Source: Cytidiella melzeri
Lineage: Eukaryota; Basidiomycota; Agaricomycetes; Polyporales; Irpicaceae
Reading direction: 5' to 3'
DNA length: 52,026 bases
NCBI GenBank assembly: GCA_022592445.1
Contig: JABYQR010000314.1
Location: 1-52,026 of the forward strand
Made by a program: the position numbers and the translations under genes. Of the stretch, positions 8,647 to 20,354 are shown in pieces. Each line of letters starts with the position of its first letter. Position 1 is the first letter of the stretch. Under the pieces are notes generated by a model. The model was not told the DNA's origin, searched no databases, and saw only the letters and a program-made list of their open reading frames with translations.

Positions 8647-9361
8647 GACATTTTCTGCGCCTTCACTTTCGCGAGAGTAAACGAAATTTGAAGACTACTT
8701 CCTCCAAGCACGTTGCGTCCGCAAGCTTGTACGAGCCGATTTCGATCCAACCTTCCGTGCACGCAAAACGCTATCTACCCGAAGCACGAAAGCATCTGAC
8801 TAGGGCGTCGACGTTCGGCTATACCCGTACGCCATAACAACCGCGCACGCCTCGGACACGACGCAGGGGAGGGTGTCTACCAATTACAAGGCTCGAGAGC
8901 AGCGTGGACGCGCATTTCCACAACGTGTTGACGGTACCTACCTCCCGGGCGAGTTTGCGAGCGATGAGCGTACCTGCGGGCGTCGAGGAGGACGAATGGC
9001 CTATTGGCGTTAGTGTAACTGGGCAGTGGGGCTGCGACGTGGTGGTCTTAAGGGCGGGGGAGGAGGTCAATAATTCAGCGGCAGGGTTTTGTAGACTGGG
9101 CGCGTCATTTCGCAACGATACGCAACACTTTGCACCTGCCTTCTCCGCTTTTGTAAACTCTGTGTGGGACTTACTTCATCAATTGAGACCAAGTACACGA
9201 GTCTAAACTGGAGGTCGTAAAAACGGATATGAAATTATGAGTATGCGTAGGAAACATTCAGCTTCGGTATGCACTCCACTGCACCAATTATCATCAGTAA
9301 GTGAGGATGGTAGACCTCGGAGCCAGCTGTACTCACCGCTCGCAGCACCAGGATACCGTAC
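8647..9361. other. Unit A segment without a recognised gene
   Basis: This lies downstream of the ankyrin gene. A plus-strand frame at 8904-9206 (GTG start; first ATG at 8964) is present in both units. However, most differences between the copies change the residue (for example Q to L, R to G, W to L), and an antisense frame is equally long. I see no motif I can name and do not call it a gene. Confidence 0.4.
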
Positions 9362-11307
9362 TCATGCTATTCCAAACCTCCCTGGCATGCGAACTGGCTC
9401 ATCACCATCGTTTAGCTCTTCATGCGTCTCCGGTATATGTGCTCGAAGGATATCCAAGAGTTCTTGGACTTTGCTCGTCGAACGCCGGGCATGGCAAGGG
9501 CTGGCTTCTGCGAGTTGCAGCGCGTTGAAGTTCCTCCCGTCTCGTGTACGAGCATCCCAATCGATTTCATCTTCCCCTGCGCACTGAATCAGAGCCTTCA
9601 GTGTGTCGATATTCAACCGGTAGCATGCGTAATGTAGCGCTGTCATCCCTAGTCGGTTATATGCGTTGACCCTTGCTCCAGCTTCTACGAGAGGCTTAAT
9701 GTTTGATGCATTGTCCCAATCAGCCGCGAACGCCACTGGAGCTCCCATCGTCGCGTCTTCTCCACGCTGCAACAAGCTCTCGACGTGCTTGGAATGGTAT
9801 GCGGCTGCATATTCCAGGGGTGTCCATCCAGTGAGACGTCGGAATATGGCTGAAGGTGTGATGTCCATGCTGCTTGAATGGCCAAACAGCGCCGCAGCTG
9901 CTGGGTTAGAGTCCGATTCTATTCCTCTCCAATCAAGGAAGTCTTCAACGAGCTCGATGGCGTCGACGTGGAAGATAGACTGGCAAACATCAACAGCGAG
10001 AGTGCTTGTCTTGACTTTGTGCGCGAACACGGCGTCCGGGTGCTCAATCAGTGTTTCTAATAACGTCGAAGCTAGGTGCAGCTTCATCGAGGCCCTGAAC
10101 ATCTCAGGCAGTGAGTTGTGGATGCGAACATGGCGATACAAGACTTACAGCTGGCCCATAGAGAAATCAGGATCTGCGCCTGCGTCTGCCAAGAACTCGA
10201 TCATGTCACACGATGCCTTTACCTGGCCCGGGTTCGAATATCGGCTGCGGAGCCAAGTGTCACACGCACACTTGCGTCGTCAGTTAGCGGCAATGCATTG
10301 ACTGAAAATGAAGTTCATCAAACTCACATGGAGTATTGTAGCTCCATCTTCGTTGACATCGTAAACAGATGCTTCTCCTGACAGAAGCAGTTCGCGCAAC
10401 CCATCAATGTCTGCTCTAATGATTAATTGCCAAATCGGCGCGTCATTGCGAACAAATCTCGGAGTGTGAATCGACAAGTAGAAGGGCGAGAAAACCTGCG
10501 CCTCCACTTTGAACATCCACGACGGAAGGTACCAGATAGCCTGACTAGGCACAGTCTGATCCTGGCGACAAGTCTGCACGTCGCATGGTCGTCGCTTGGG
10601 TACATAGACATGGCCGACAAGCAGCGTAACGTAGCTGGGTACGACTTGTGTGGAACTAGGACGGTGGCACCGACATGCACAGCCTTGCACGCAGCGTAGA
10701 CGGTTCCGGGAGGGTGGTTTGAGAGGTCGGTGCGCGGGTGTGGATGGGCGAACGATGTGTGCAGAGCCTGTAGTGCTGTCTGCGCCCAGGATGGTAACGA
10801 CCTCTTGCAGTAGAACCTCGGAACGCGACGAAGCCGTTGTTATTTGAGAAATTGAACGTCTAGCTCGCTCTGAATACCTGAGCTGATACTGATGGGATCT
10901 ACGTACATTGTGACGATCTCACACATCGACCGTAGCGTCGTCTGTAGGTTGTCGAGCTTCGTAGAGAGGTCCTCGATGTTATCTCCAAACACCTTGCTTT
11001 GCAGGAATCGAGCCTTCTTGAGCTTCACCTTTCCATTCTCGCCAGTCGTCCGCATCTTTGCTAGAAACACTTCGACCTCCTCCAATCTCTTCGCAGCAAT
11101 CACCGCCAAACACTTTAAGTCAGCGTCCACCGCACCAGGCGAAGAGCGCGGGGGCAACTGATCCAGCCGGTTCAGCAACTCCTCTATAGATGACGCCCGA
11201 AGTCGCAGGAGCTGCAAGTTGTCTGGTGCATCCTTCAGGTCGTCGAGGGTGTCCTTGATGAGTTTCATGGCCTTGTACGCTTTTTCCATGTAGCTGAAGA
11301 CATCCAT
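9362..11307 (-). pseudogene. STAND-N-like/ankyrin repeat gene, decayed unit A copy
   Basis: Three pieces in order on the minus strand: 11307-10840, about 10850-10143 and 10141-9362. The first encodes a helical N-terminal domain (DTLDDLKDAPDNLQLL), like the fungal STAND N-terminal domain. The second has a CACRCH motif, WYLPSWM and the first ankyrin-like segment. The third has ankyrin repeats (GWTPLEYAAAYHSKHVESLL, GMTALHYACYRLNIDTLKAL). Damage relative to unit B: TGA at 10280-10282 where B has TGG, and the acceptor CCACAG of the last intron changed to CCACAA (10116-10117). A TATA-like GTATATAG lies about 56 bases upstream of the start. A truncated protein remains possible. Confidence 0.75.
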
Positions 11308-12099
11308 CGCGTTGTTGGAGAGGTGAGGGGTACAGAATCCGAAGAGGGAGAGGAAGGGTGGGCTATATACTGCGATGCATGTTTAGACCGTGCTGTGTAC
11401 ACGAGGCTAGAGGCTGTACTCACTTGAAATCAACCCGCGCGCCGACTGCGTCCATCCGAATCAAACACCGATTGCGACAACGCTGATGTTTGTGTTCTTC
11501 GAGGGTACGGTAAGTTGTCGACAACATTTGTGACATTGTTTGGAAAGCGACCTGACTTACCCTCTTTTGCCAGAGAATGAGACACTGCTTGGGCTCCGTT
11601 GCATCCGAGTCGTGAGACTCGCTGGAATTCGAAGCTATGCCACTCTTCAACTTGACAGAAGCTTATCATTACCGCCAGCGCGTGTGAGCCCAGGCTATGT
11701 GCGGACTCTAATGTGGTACGTACAGGATCATCACTGCACTGAGCAGCGTAACAGGGGAGTGAAAAGCCTAGCAGTTGTCATTCTGTATTATCCTGGTTTG
11801 CTGGGAGCCGTATTGCATGATACTTGTAGTAGCAGCGCAAACTTGACGCCCAAGCAATTTTGGAGCCGGGGGACGCACAATACGGGTCATACACGTCCAT
11901 GAACACCCAGCAGCTCATGAAGCAGTGGCACATTTCTCAACAATACAACAGCTTCAACTGGCCCTGCAATCTAAGAGCATGTTATTCATGATCGCACATA
12001 AGAAGTCAAGACGAGACGAACAAAGAACATCTGCGCACACGACAATACTGTGCTACAAAATGTCATCAGCTGTATCGTTGGCACTGAACCCAACGTTAC
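11308..12099. other. Intergenic segment between ankyrin and cdc48 copies, unit A
   Basis: It contains the minus-strand TATA-like sequence at 11363-11370 for the ankyrin gene. The remainder has only short frames with no recognisable motif, and is closely matched in unit B (43391-44189). Confidence 0.5.
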
Positions 12100-14440
12100 A
12101 CGTACCAGTCATTCGCTCTGATGCGACAGACTGGCCTCCCTGCGAGGAACTCGAAGCTGTTTCCCAACGAACACAATCGTCGCAGGTTCTAATCGCCCAA
12201 GCAAACGCAACGTCAGCAAATTGGGATCTCGTACGACGGCGAGAACTGAGACACGTACTTGAGCAAGTGTCCCATACTGTCGGACAGTGGCATCAAACAC
12301 TTGGCGGCGAGCGAAAATCGCCTTCTCAGAGTGTTCCTGAGTGATGACCGAAACTTGGTCTCATGTGTGTGTTGTGCGAGAAAGTTGAAATCCACGTCCG
12401 GTGTCCCAGGACTTTTCTTCAGCGTCGCCTGCAGTTTGGAGGGACATGAAGGCTGGTCGGGGAGAGGAATGTAGATGAGCTTACCAGAATCACCAGGACG
12501 AAGCAGAGTGGGATGGACATGGCCAGTTCCGAGTTGGTTCGTCGCGCCAATGATGAACACTTCCTTCTCTGTGTTCATACCGTCCATCTCCTTCAGAATC
12601 TGGTTCAGCGCACGGTCGAACGCCCGATCGGCATCAGAGCCACCACGAGCCTTGGCAGTGGAATCCAGGTCATCTATGAGCATCTCGCACCACTTCGAAA
12701 TGCAGTTTCGGACCCTACATCGAATCCTGTGAGCGACTTCCCAGCAGCAAAACAGATTTATACACATACCTTAGTAGACATAAAATTTGCTTATGTCTCG
12801 TTCGCAATCGCCTTAGCAAGGAGAGTCTTACCCTACGGGGAAGATCGCAGTACAAGACACCCTTCAGGGGAGACATGCCGTGCTTGAGGAACTTGTACGG
12901 GTGCTCGACGGGGTATTGTGCAGTCTTCTGGAGCTCCTGCTTGGCCTCCAGAGTGTTGTCCCACTTGACAATCGGTACCTCGACGACAGTCTCATGCATG
13001 GCGGACAGGTTTGAAAGTGCCTCCACCCAACGCTTCAAGGAGCTCCGCGTGAGTTATGTAAGGTCCGTCCTTTCGCCATTCTGTTGCACGGCGGTTGTGA
13101 GCACATGGAGGCAATATTGGAGTCAACGTATCCATGAGTACAGACGGCAATCTGCTCGAGGTCATTGTTGTCTGCAAGCTTCAAAATCTCCAGATGATCC
13201 GTAGGATCTGGAATACCGATGTCGACTTCACGATCGAAGCGGCCGAAACGATGCACAACGGAGTCCATCGAGTTGGCGTTCAACCGAGTCATGAGAGCGA
13301 AGCGAGCACCTGAAAAACCACGCCACGTTCCACTTCACCGTGTGTCTGTGACAGTTCGGACGAATGTCAGCTTGTACAATGTGTTCAAAAACAAGATAAC
13401 AACCACCTTTTCACGTTTCGGGGCGATAGACTCGCTGATTTCGTCTATCAAAATGATCGCACGCGAGTTCTTCTCAGCCTCTCGAGGACGCCTTCGTCAA
13501 GTTATCCTCAAACTCATCTTCGACTCGTTCAGGACCACACCCGCATGACTCTGGAGGACCGAACATGAAGTTACTACGCCGGAGCACCGATTGAGTTGAA
13601 AAGTTGCGACGAGCTCGCAGATTTGAGCTGCTTGGCTGCGGCACCCATGAGTATTATTGTAACCTACATCGCTCAAGTTCGTCTCCTCATATTGTAGCTT
13701 CATGGGGTCGCCCTCTGTAATTATCTCAGAATATTACTGCAATTCATGGAAAGAAGAGCAAACCAGAGAGGATCACGGTATCCTGTGCAACGACACAAAA
13801 TTCCGTGATATCGGTCTCGATGAGTTCCAACTCATGATCAACGGTTCCATTCCATTACGAACAAGAACGATGCCGCCTTGCCAGAAGGCCTGTAGCTGTA
13901 GGCTATAGGAATGTGAATGAGTGTCCCTGCCTACGTAGGCAAATGTAACGACAGTGGCAGCTTACCTTCCAAGAAGTACGGCTGAAGGGACACATAGAAG
14001 ACTTCGACTGTGACCCTCGAGAGAGCCGTCGAAGGGAAAGGCGCAAATGCGCTGTCCGTACAAGATATCGAGCACGCATGCACGTGCACGAGGTCGCCGA
14101 TGTTGACTCGAGGGCTTGTGCGAGCAACTCAATTACCTGGATCTAGTCCTCTTCGACGTCGTCTGAGCTCGAGCAGGTGATCTCTCCTTTCTTTCCCCTA
14201 CAGACACCTCAGCATCAGCGAGAAGCTTCAACGTCAAAGACAACGTACTCCTAGGACAATGATGGTGTCACCACGAAAGAGCTGGAGAGCATCTACAGTG
14301 GCGGGGTAAAGGGTAGCAACTAAATGCTTGTCAGAACGCCTGGAAAACCTAGCAACGACCATCGGACTACTTACCAGAGTTATCATCCGCTTTCGCTTGC
14401 TCGAGCACTAGACAATTGGAACTGTATGCATGTCCAACGG
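12100..14440 (-). pseudogene. cdc48: cdc48 (p97 AAA ATPase) pseudogene, unit A
   Basis: Fragments of Cdc48 run in correct order from 14440 down to 12100. The N-domain has NCLVLEQAKADDNS, an intron (GTAAGT...TTTAG), ATVDALQLFRGD and VNIGDLVHVHAC. D1 has NLSDVGYNNTHGCR, EAEKNSRAIILIDEI and [15 protein letters not shown] (13203-13247). D2 has [47 protein letters not shown] and KLIYIPLPDQPS. The C-terminus has FDATVRQYGTLAQ. Both Walker A loops (GPPGTGKT in the family) are destroyed, and frameshifts and stops are scattered. Introns are retained, so it arose by DNA duplication and not by retrotransposition. The normal protein is about 800 residues. Confidence 0.9.
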
Positions 14441-14761
14441 TCAGATTATAAGAGTAGGTCGGAGAGCAATGGTACATACGACTTGTTCGGTCTCAAAATT
14501 GCAGTGGATATATCGTCATGCGGAGCCTTGGCAGCGCACCGCTAGGATCTGCGAGAGTGCCCGGCATAGTTGTAGTACTGGAAAGAGAAAGACGAAACTT
14601 CACACCGAAAGGTCGTGGACATGAGCAATCTGCTTTTTGCCGTGGGAAACTCGCATCCAATGTTTGCTCATGTTAGGATCAGAAGCAAAGCCCTTCCTTA
14701 TTTGGATGAACTCACCAGCACGGGTCATCCGCACATCGCCATCTTTTCGAAGCACTGCACT
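14441..14761. other. Unit A segment upstream of cdc48 pseudogene
   Basis: Matches unit B 46491-46683 and then jumps to 47772-47871, so about 1.09 kb present in B is missing here. It probably includes 5' flanking sequence of the cdc48 copy. I see no intact gene. Confidence 0.5.
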
Positions 14762-14995
14762 TGTCAATCAGACGGTCTGGCACAGTTTAAGCAACAGATC
14801 AATTGAATACAGTATGCGGTACGTACCTGGCACAGGTTAAGCAACAGATGGTTTGCCCCTGTGCCAGTTCCGACTATATATACACATGTAAAGTGATCGC
14901 GGATACTCCGTGTTTGGTATCGCGCTGATAGCACAGTCGCCGACTTCCCGCCTCTCCTTCCTACTCCGTCTGTCGAGGCGGGTCACTCTCTGACA
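14762..14995 (-). repeat. Copia-II 3' LTR (234 bp)
   Basis: Bounded by TGTCAG...TTGACA on the minus strand, with a TATATATA box near 14873-14881. It carries two copies of a CTGGCACAG...AGCAACAGAT segment, while the 5' LTR has one, so it is 51 bp longer. Copia-I LTRs also have two copies, so the longer form is probably ancestral. Confidence 0.9.
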
Positions 14996-16676
14996 CCTCC
15001 CCTTGACCTGCGAGTAGTCCTAGCATCTCTACTCCTCTTGTGTGTAGTACTCGCGGTAGCGACTTGGTGAATATATCGGCCATGTTTTCCCTTCCTGATA
15101 CACGTGTGATGTCGACCTTCCCTTCGTTGACACAATTCCGGATGAAGTGTGCTCGAATATTGATGTGCTTCATTCTGGTGTGGCCGTGCGGATCGTGCGT
15201 GCAGGCGATAGTACCGTTGTTGTCACAGAACAGTGACGTGGGTCTCGACTGTGGAATCCCGAGTTCCTCGAGGAGTTGTCGAAGCCAAATGACTTGACAT
15301 GCTGCGTGCGTACAGGCGAGGTATTCTGCCTCGCACAAAGAGAGAGCGATGACTGATTGTTGTTTTGAGCTCCATGCCACTGGCAACTGGTGCACTACCA
15401 TGACGTATCCGGATATTGATTTGCGTCCTTCTCCGGAGCCCCAGTCAGAATCTGTGAAACCGTAGAACAGGGGGTACGCTGGATCGAGGTTTCCTAGCGT
15501 GAGACCGAGAGAGCGAGTGCCTTGTAGATATCGAAGTAAGTGTTTTGCCGCGGCCCAGTGCGCGGGTCCATAACAGGACATGTACTTTGCGAGTTCGCAA
15601 ACAGCGTACGCGATGTCCGGTCTGGTGGTGGTGGCTAGATACATTACCTTACCAACGAGTGTGCAGTAAGGCAGCGATTTTACTTCGGCGCGCTCAGCCT
15701 CGGTCTTCAACTCATCTTCGCGTGTCAGTGTCGTTTTGGGCGGTAGAGGTGTTGTTGCGGCGTTGCTGAATTCTATGTTGAAAAGGCGGAGTATTGATAC
15801 GGTGTACGCCTCTTGGGATAGGAGAATCGTCCTATGCGCTCGGTTCCTCGTCACCTTGCAGCCCAACAACCATCCCACTTCGCCGTCGTCTGTGATGTCG
15901 AAAATTCCCTTCAACCCGTCTGTAACCGCGTTGGACTCTGTCTCCGTAGGGGTGGCCAGTAGTATGTCGTCGATGCTCGTGGCCGACATCGACCTGACTC
16001 CATTTCGCTCTCGAACATGCACGCTCCAGTCAGACTTGCACCTGCGGAATCCAAGTGTTTGGTACTTCTCGTTGAACTCGAGATACCATGTACGCCCTGC
16101 TTGCTTGAGGCCGTACAGGCCCTTCCGGAGACGCCAATAGCCCTTCCCAAGGATCGCCGGCTTTGTCATGTAGATTTCCTCGGATAATGGCCCATTGAGG
16201 AAGGCGGTCTTGATGTCAATATGGCGTAGATAGAGATCTTTGTGAGCGGCTAGGGCCAGTATCGTTTGTATGGAACCCCAGCATGCGACGGGGGCAAATG
16301 TGAATGTAAAGTCCTGGCCAGGGATCTGCGTGAATCCCTTGGCAACCAGTCGCACCTTGAACCTCAAAATATGTCTGTCTGAGTTTCGCTTGAGGTGAAG
16401 GACCCATTTTGACTCGACGGGTTTTCGGCCGTGGGGAATGCTCTCGATGTCCTTGTATACTTCCTTTGCGCGTAGCGCCTCCAGTTCTTCGTGAATGGCG
16501 GCTAACCAGTGTTCCCAGTACTCGCTGCGTTCGGCTTCTTTGAGTGACTTTGGGTCCTTTGCGTCTGGATCATTAATGGGAGAGGCAAGAATGTCAATGA
16601 TTTGGGATGTAGTTAGGTCTTGTATCTCAACATCGTGTGTGAGAGCGCTGAGAATTAGTTCTTTGTCAATCGGCAA
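14961..16676 (-). CDS. pol: Copia-II reverse transcriptase and RNase H
   Basis: 571 residues in frame, ending inside the 3' LTR. RT motifs: KWVLHLKRN, VRLVAKGFTQ, HIDIKTAFLNG and MSATSIDDILLA. As in copia-I, the first residue of the YVDD box is Ser. RNase H: FTDSDWGS, CEAEYLACTHAACQ, FCDNNGT. The frame is cut from the integrase by a G-run deletion near 16683; copia-I has seven G at that place and copia-II six. Confidence 0.9.
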   Translation of the reverse strand: MPIDKELILSALTHDVEIQDLTTSQIIDILASPINDPDAKDPKSLKEAERSEYWEHWLAAIHEELEALRAKEVYKDIESIPHGRKPVESKWVLHLKRNSDRHILRFKVRLVAKGFTQIPGQDFTFTFAPVACWGSIQTILALAAHKDLYLRHIDIKTAFLNGPLSEEIYMTKPAILGKGYWRLRKGLYGLKQAGRTWYLEFNEKYQTLGFRRCKSDWSVHVRERNGVRSMSATSIDDILLATPTETESNAVTDGLKGIFDITDDGEVGWLLGCKVTRNRAHRTILLSQEAYTVSILRLFNIEFSNAATTPLPPKTTLTREDELKTEAERAEVKSLPYCTLVGKVMYLATTTRPDIAYAVCELAKYMSCYGPAHWAAAKHLLRYLQGTRSLGLTLGNLDPAYPLFYGFTDSDWGSGEGRKSISGYVMVVHQLPVAWSSKQQSVIALSLCEAEYLACTHAACQVIWLRQLLEELGIPQSRPTSLFCDNNGTIACTHDPHGHTRMKHINIRAHFIRNCVNEGKVDITRVSGRENMADIFTKSLPRVLHTRGVEMLGLLAGQGEVSESDPPRQTE

Positions 16677-17849
16677 CCCCCCTCGCTCGAATACTCGGCA
16701 TTGTCGTCCTTATACCTGGACGGCAGTGTACGAGACCGGCGTGTCAGCTCACGCGTCTGCGTTGCATCTTCTGCCAGTTTAGACCCCACCGGGGCACTGA
16801 GATCCTTGGCAGCCTGTAAGGGCGCTCGAGCGACGTGTCTGCAGGACAGAGGTCAGATCTCGTCTCAGGTTGTATGCCAGAGAGTACGTACTGATGCGGT
16901 GTAGTGTCAGCGTTCATTTGTTTATCGCGAAAACGCGCGTTGTTGTCCATGAGGACGTCATCCCATAGGGATGTGTTTGGTGTGTGGATGGTGGAAGTGT
17001 CTGTAGCGCGTTCGTCGTTGAGAAAGATAACATCGCGTCAGGCACGTACAACTCGCGAGTGAGGAAACCAGATTAGGTAACCCTTTGTGTCTTGGGCGTA
17101 CCCCACGAAGCGACCCTCCTCCCCTTGAGGTTGCATCTTGTTTAACGCATCCACCTCCGTCTTCCTTGAAATGACGCGTGTGCCGAAGATACGGAAGTGG
17201 GAGATGTCGGGGTCACGTTTGTTCCAAATGTGGTAGGGAGTTGTGTGTGGAGGTAGAGCAGTTGTGGTTACGCGGTTGAGGATGTGAGCCGCGCATTGGA
17301 CGGCCAGTGGCCAGAAGAAGTCGGATAGGTTGCTGTCGATGAGCATTGCCCGCGCCATTGACGCCAGCATCCAGTTGGTTCGTTCGGCTACGCCGTTCTG
17401 TGGTGATGCATCAGGTACAATCTTTTCTACCGTGATTCCTTCTTTCTCGCAAAATGCCTTGAAATCGCCGTAAATGAATTCTGGCGCGTTATCGACGCGT
17501 ATGACCGCGATCTTGTATCCCGTGTAGCGTTCCACGGCGGTTTTATATTTGATGAATTCAGTAAGAGCGTCAGCACGCATCTTCAGGAATAGCGGAGTCT
17601 TCCATCTTGCATGGCAATCGACACATGGCATGAAATACTTTACACCACCGTAGCCAATGGGTAAAGGACCGCAGATGTCGAGATGAATACGGAAGAGAGG
17701 GCGATCAGCCCTGAGATTCAAAGATTCTGGAAACGGAAGACGTTTGATGTTTGCGCGAGCACATACTTCGCACGAGTGTTGGGCCGAGTTGTTGGGAATG
17801 ATGTGAATTCCGGAGGTTGTTCTTGAAAGCCCTTTAACGCCTATATGAC
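16677..17849 (-). pseudogene. Copia-II integrase, broken
   Basis: The zinc domain, in the -1 frame after 17861-17873, has HRLLGH and CEVCARANIKRLPF. The core has RIHLDICGPLP, VIRVDNAPEF and PQNGVAERTNW, so the catalytic Asp, Asp and Glu are all present. A TGA at 17038-17040 stands in the place of an Arg codon (copia-I reads RSRRDVVFL there). The frame then continues to 16744 and is lost by a shift before RT. Confidence 0.85.
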
Positions 17850-19562
17850 CTAGTAGGCGGTGTAAAAATCCGGTGTGAGAGACCGGATATTGGTGGTAGC
17901 TGCGATAGGATCAGAGATTCGTTCAAGCAGAGACCCTTGCTCCGTAGGGTCGGAGATACGGTCTTTCAGGGTCTTGGATTGGATCTCGGCGTTAAAGCGA
18001 TACAAGTTGCTGTCGTCCAGCTTCCCGGTGAGGATGACGTTTCCATTGAGTTCAAGTACGAGATTCCCCTTACTCGTCATCGAACCCACCCCTCTACGCG
18101 CCAAGCAGCCCTGCAATATGAGATTCATCCGTGCGGACAGCACATGCAGGACGTCGGATAGTTTTACGGTGTGTTCCTTTCCCTTTACTTTGGCGCGCAG
18201 ATACACATCCCCCACGCCGACAGCTGAGGTTGTCAGAGTGGATCCAAATCCTCGGACCTTCAGAGGTTCAATTGTCCGATAATTTGCAAAAGCATTTTAA
18301 TCATAGAAGATGTGTCGGCTCGCTCCAGAGTCATGGAAAACTGCGGCAAGTTTGGTCTGATCGCCGTAAACAGCGGCACCATGACATGCAATTGAGTTCT
18401 CAGGGTCAACGTTGATGGTGGTATTCAGAAGGAAAATTTTGTCTTGGTTCAGAGCGGTCGCAGTGTTGGCATCAACGGCGGTTACATCTTCGGTGACATT
18501 ATTCGCTGTGGCCGCTTTCTGCGTCTTCTTTGAATTGAAGTTCTTCGAGACATTCTTGTACTTCAGGCGTAGTTGTGCGCATTGTGCGGGTGGCAGATGG
18601 ATATCTCGCTTCCATTTCCACCAATCAGGGTACTGCCCGCACTTCCCTCCTCCAAAAGCGATGCAATTGATTGATAGGTGTCCGCGTGGCCTTTTGCAGT
18701 GCAGGTTGTCGCACCACTCGGTGACTCGCTTGGCTGTGGGACCGCCAGCTTGGCTCGCGCTAGTGGCAATGGCAGGGCATTTCTTATAGATGGCGTCGGT
18801 TTCATAGATTTGGGCAACCACCTCCGGGTCGTTCCTAGTCTGCGCCCAGTCTTCCTCTTTGATCAATTCAATAACCCTCGAGGATGACATGGGTCTTTCA
18901 AAAGAATATGCTGTGCTCATTTCGTGGTGAAGGGTCCGTGAGAACATTTGCCAGCTGTTATTGGTGGGGATAAGGTCGGCAAGGGTTGCCGCGAAGTTGG
19001 CGTCCGTGAGTCTATTGGGATCTTGATCACATAGATCCGCGTAGATAGAGCGCATTCTATCAACCCATTTGTTTACGACCATTTCCTCGGTACAGGTGAA
19101 ACTCATCAGTTTCTGGTGCAAGGATGCTGCACAAAGGTTATTGGTGGGGCAATACTCAGACTGCAAGATTGTCCACGCCTCCTTAGCCCTTCTGGTACGG
19201 CCGATGAGATGGATTTTTGCACGCGGGATGGCTTCAAGCAGTAGCGCTATCGCAGTGATATTGGCATCATACCACGGTTCAGCCTCCTTTACCGCCTGTT
19301 CCACTTCGTCCTCGTTACCCCTCTTTATTCCCTTAGTCACTTCTCCTGTCTTGGGATCCTCAACTTTGTCCTTGTAAGTCTTTCTGAGTTTTGGGACGTT
19401 AGGGGGAATGGAATTTGGGCCTTCGAAGTACTTCCACAAGTGCATTGATCGCAGTTTCGCTTCAACTTGCATCACCCAGGTACTGTATGAATTGGTATCT
19501 CCATCATCTTCGAGTTTTGGTAGTTTGTTCCTCGTCGAATCTGATTTGGAGAGATCTGACAT
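17850..19562 (-). pseudogene. Copia-II gag and protease with TAA stop
   Basis: Gag runs from ATG 19562 (MSDLSKSDSTRNKLPKL) and contains a zinc-knuckle-like WCDNLHCKRPRGHLSINC. Protease has FHDSGASRHIFYD, followed immediately by TAA (18297-18299). The same frame is open again to 17850, where it ends in DFYTAY and TAG. That last stop is shared with copia-I and lies at a probable frameshift site, so it is likely functional; the TAA is damage. Confidence 0.85.
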
Positions 19563-19645
19563 GGCGATGAATTGTAGATAGGGGAAAACGGCGAGTACAG
19601 CGGCGATAGGAAGTAGGTCAAATCTGATGCTATGTACGCTGACCG

Positions 19646-19658
19646 GGGCTCATAACCT
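19646..19658 (-). other. Copia-II primer-binding site (initiator tRNA-Met anticodon arm)
   Basis: Directly after the 5' LTR the element reads GGTTATGAGCCCC. Its complement GGGGCTCATAACC matches the anticodon stem-loop of initiator tRNA-Met (CAT anticodon), the half-tRNA priming known for Drosophila copia and yeast Ty5. Copia-I and copia-III have the same 13 bases. Confidence 0.75.
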
Positions 19659-19841
19659 GTCAATCAGATGGTCTGGCACAGGTTAAGCAACAGATGGTTT
19701 GCCCCTGTGCCAGTTCCGACTATATATACACATGTAAAGTGATCGCAGATACTCCGTGTTTGGTATCGCGCTGATAGCACAGTCGCCGACTTCCCGCCTC
19801 TCCTTCCTACTCTGTCTGTTGAGGCGGGTCACTCTCTGACA
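19659..19841 (-). repeat. Copia-II 5' LTR (183 bp)
   Basis: Same termini as 14762-14995 but lacking 51 bp, consistent with collapse between the two internal repeats. A TATATATA box lies near 19718-19726. Confidence 0.9.
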
Positions 19842-19942
19842 GCACTGTGCTCTTTCAATACCATCCAATCATCTGAACTGATATAAGCAGCTCTGGTTTG
19901 CTCCTCCGCAGCCTATCCGTCAGAACTCAGCTCAGCAATATT
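19842..19942. other. Unit A fragment between copia-II and copia-III
   Basis: Corresponds to about 47867-47955 of unit B. It is flanked by the GCACT duplication on the left and the ATATT duplication on the right. Confidence 0.8.
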
Positions 19943-20112
19943 TGTTCGACTATATTAATTAGACGCTCAATGTACGAGCGCCGTAGTTACCATATATATA
20001 ACTTACTCTGATCAATGCAACGATACGCACTTTTGATCCCCAACTCCCACTGTGTGATCTCTCTCAGTCTTGCTCTCTCAACACTTTCCTCTACTTGCAT
20101 AGCCTTCTAACA
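19943..20112 (+). repeat. Copia-III 5' LTR
   Basis: 170 bp, TGTTCG...TCTAACA. TATATATAA lies near 19992-20000. The primer-binding site GGTTATGAGCCCC follows directly at 20113-20125. Confidence 0.95.
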
Positions 20113-20354
20113 GGTTATGAGCCCCGGATAAGCTCTTTACCTCACTCACATTACTCTCTGCACTCACTGCCCACCAGTTGATGAGCTCTGATCCCACTGA
20201 TCAGCCTCAACCTTGTTGTTCTACGCGCGAACGACACCAAACCGACTTTCTTCGAGGCACTATCCCTCGTACCACTTGCAGGAGACGTACCCCGGTCTTC
20301 ACTCCTACTCCAACTCCCCCTCCTGCTCCTACTCCTCCTACTCAATAACCTACA

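Larger units (their letters stand above)
8647..14761. other. Cellular unit A, main part
   Basis: Cellular sequence collinear with unit B (40741-47871) and closely similar to it along its whole length. It continues from 48000-48255 across copia-I and goes on at 19847-19942 and 25102-25167. On the minus strand it holds a decayed ankyrin gene and a cdc48 pseudogene. Relative to unit B it lacks the stretch 46684-47771. Summed without transposons it is about 6.5 kb. Confidence 0.9.
14762..19841 (-). mobile_element. Ty1/copia element copia-II, complete but defective
   Basis: Full-length copia element on the minus strand, related to copia-I but clearly diverged. LTRs are 19659-19841 (5') and 14762-14995 (3'), PBS is 19658-19646, and the polypurine tract adjoins 14996. 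Target-site duplication GCACT is at 14757-14761 and 19842-19846; unit B has the empty site near 47862-47873. Breaks: TAA in protease (18297-18299), TGA after the integrase core (17038-17040), a frameshift near 16740 and a one-base loss in a G run near 16683. It cannot move by itself unless these are sequence errors. Confidence 0.95.

Noticed and set aside
8904..9206. Plus-strand 100-codon frame, also at 40982-41284, as a new small gene
   Set aside because: It opens with GTG, differences between copies are mostly residue-changing, and an antisense frame of equal length exists.
12100..14440. A functional cdc48 gene
   Set aside because: Both Walker A loops are lost, and many frameshifts and stops lie within conserved blocks of both copies.
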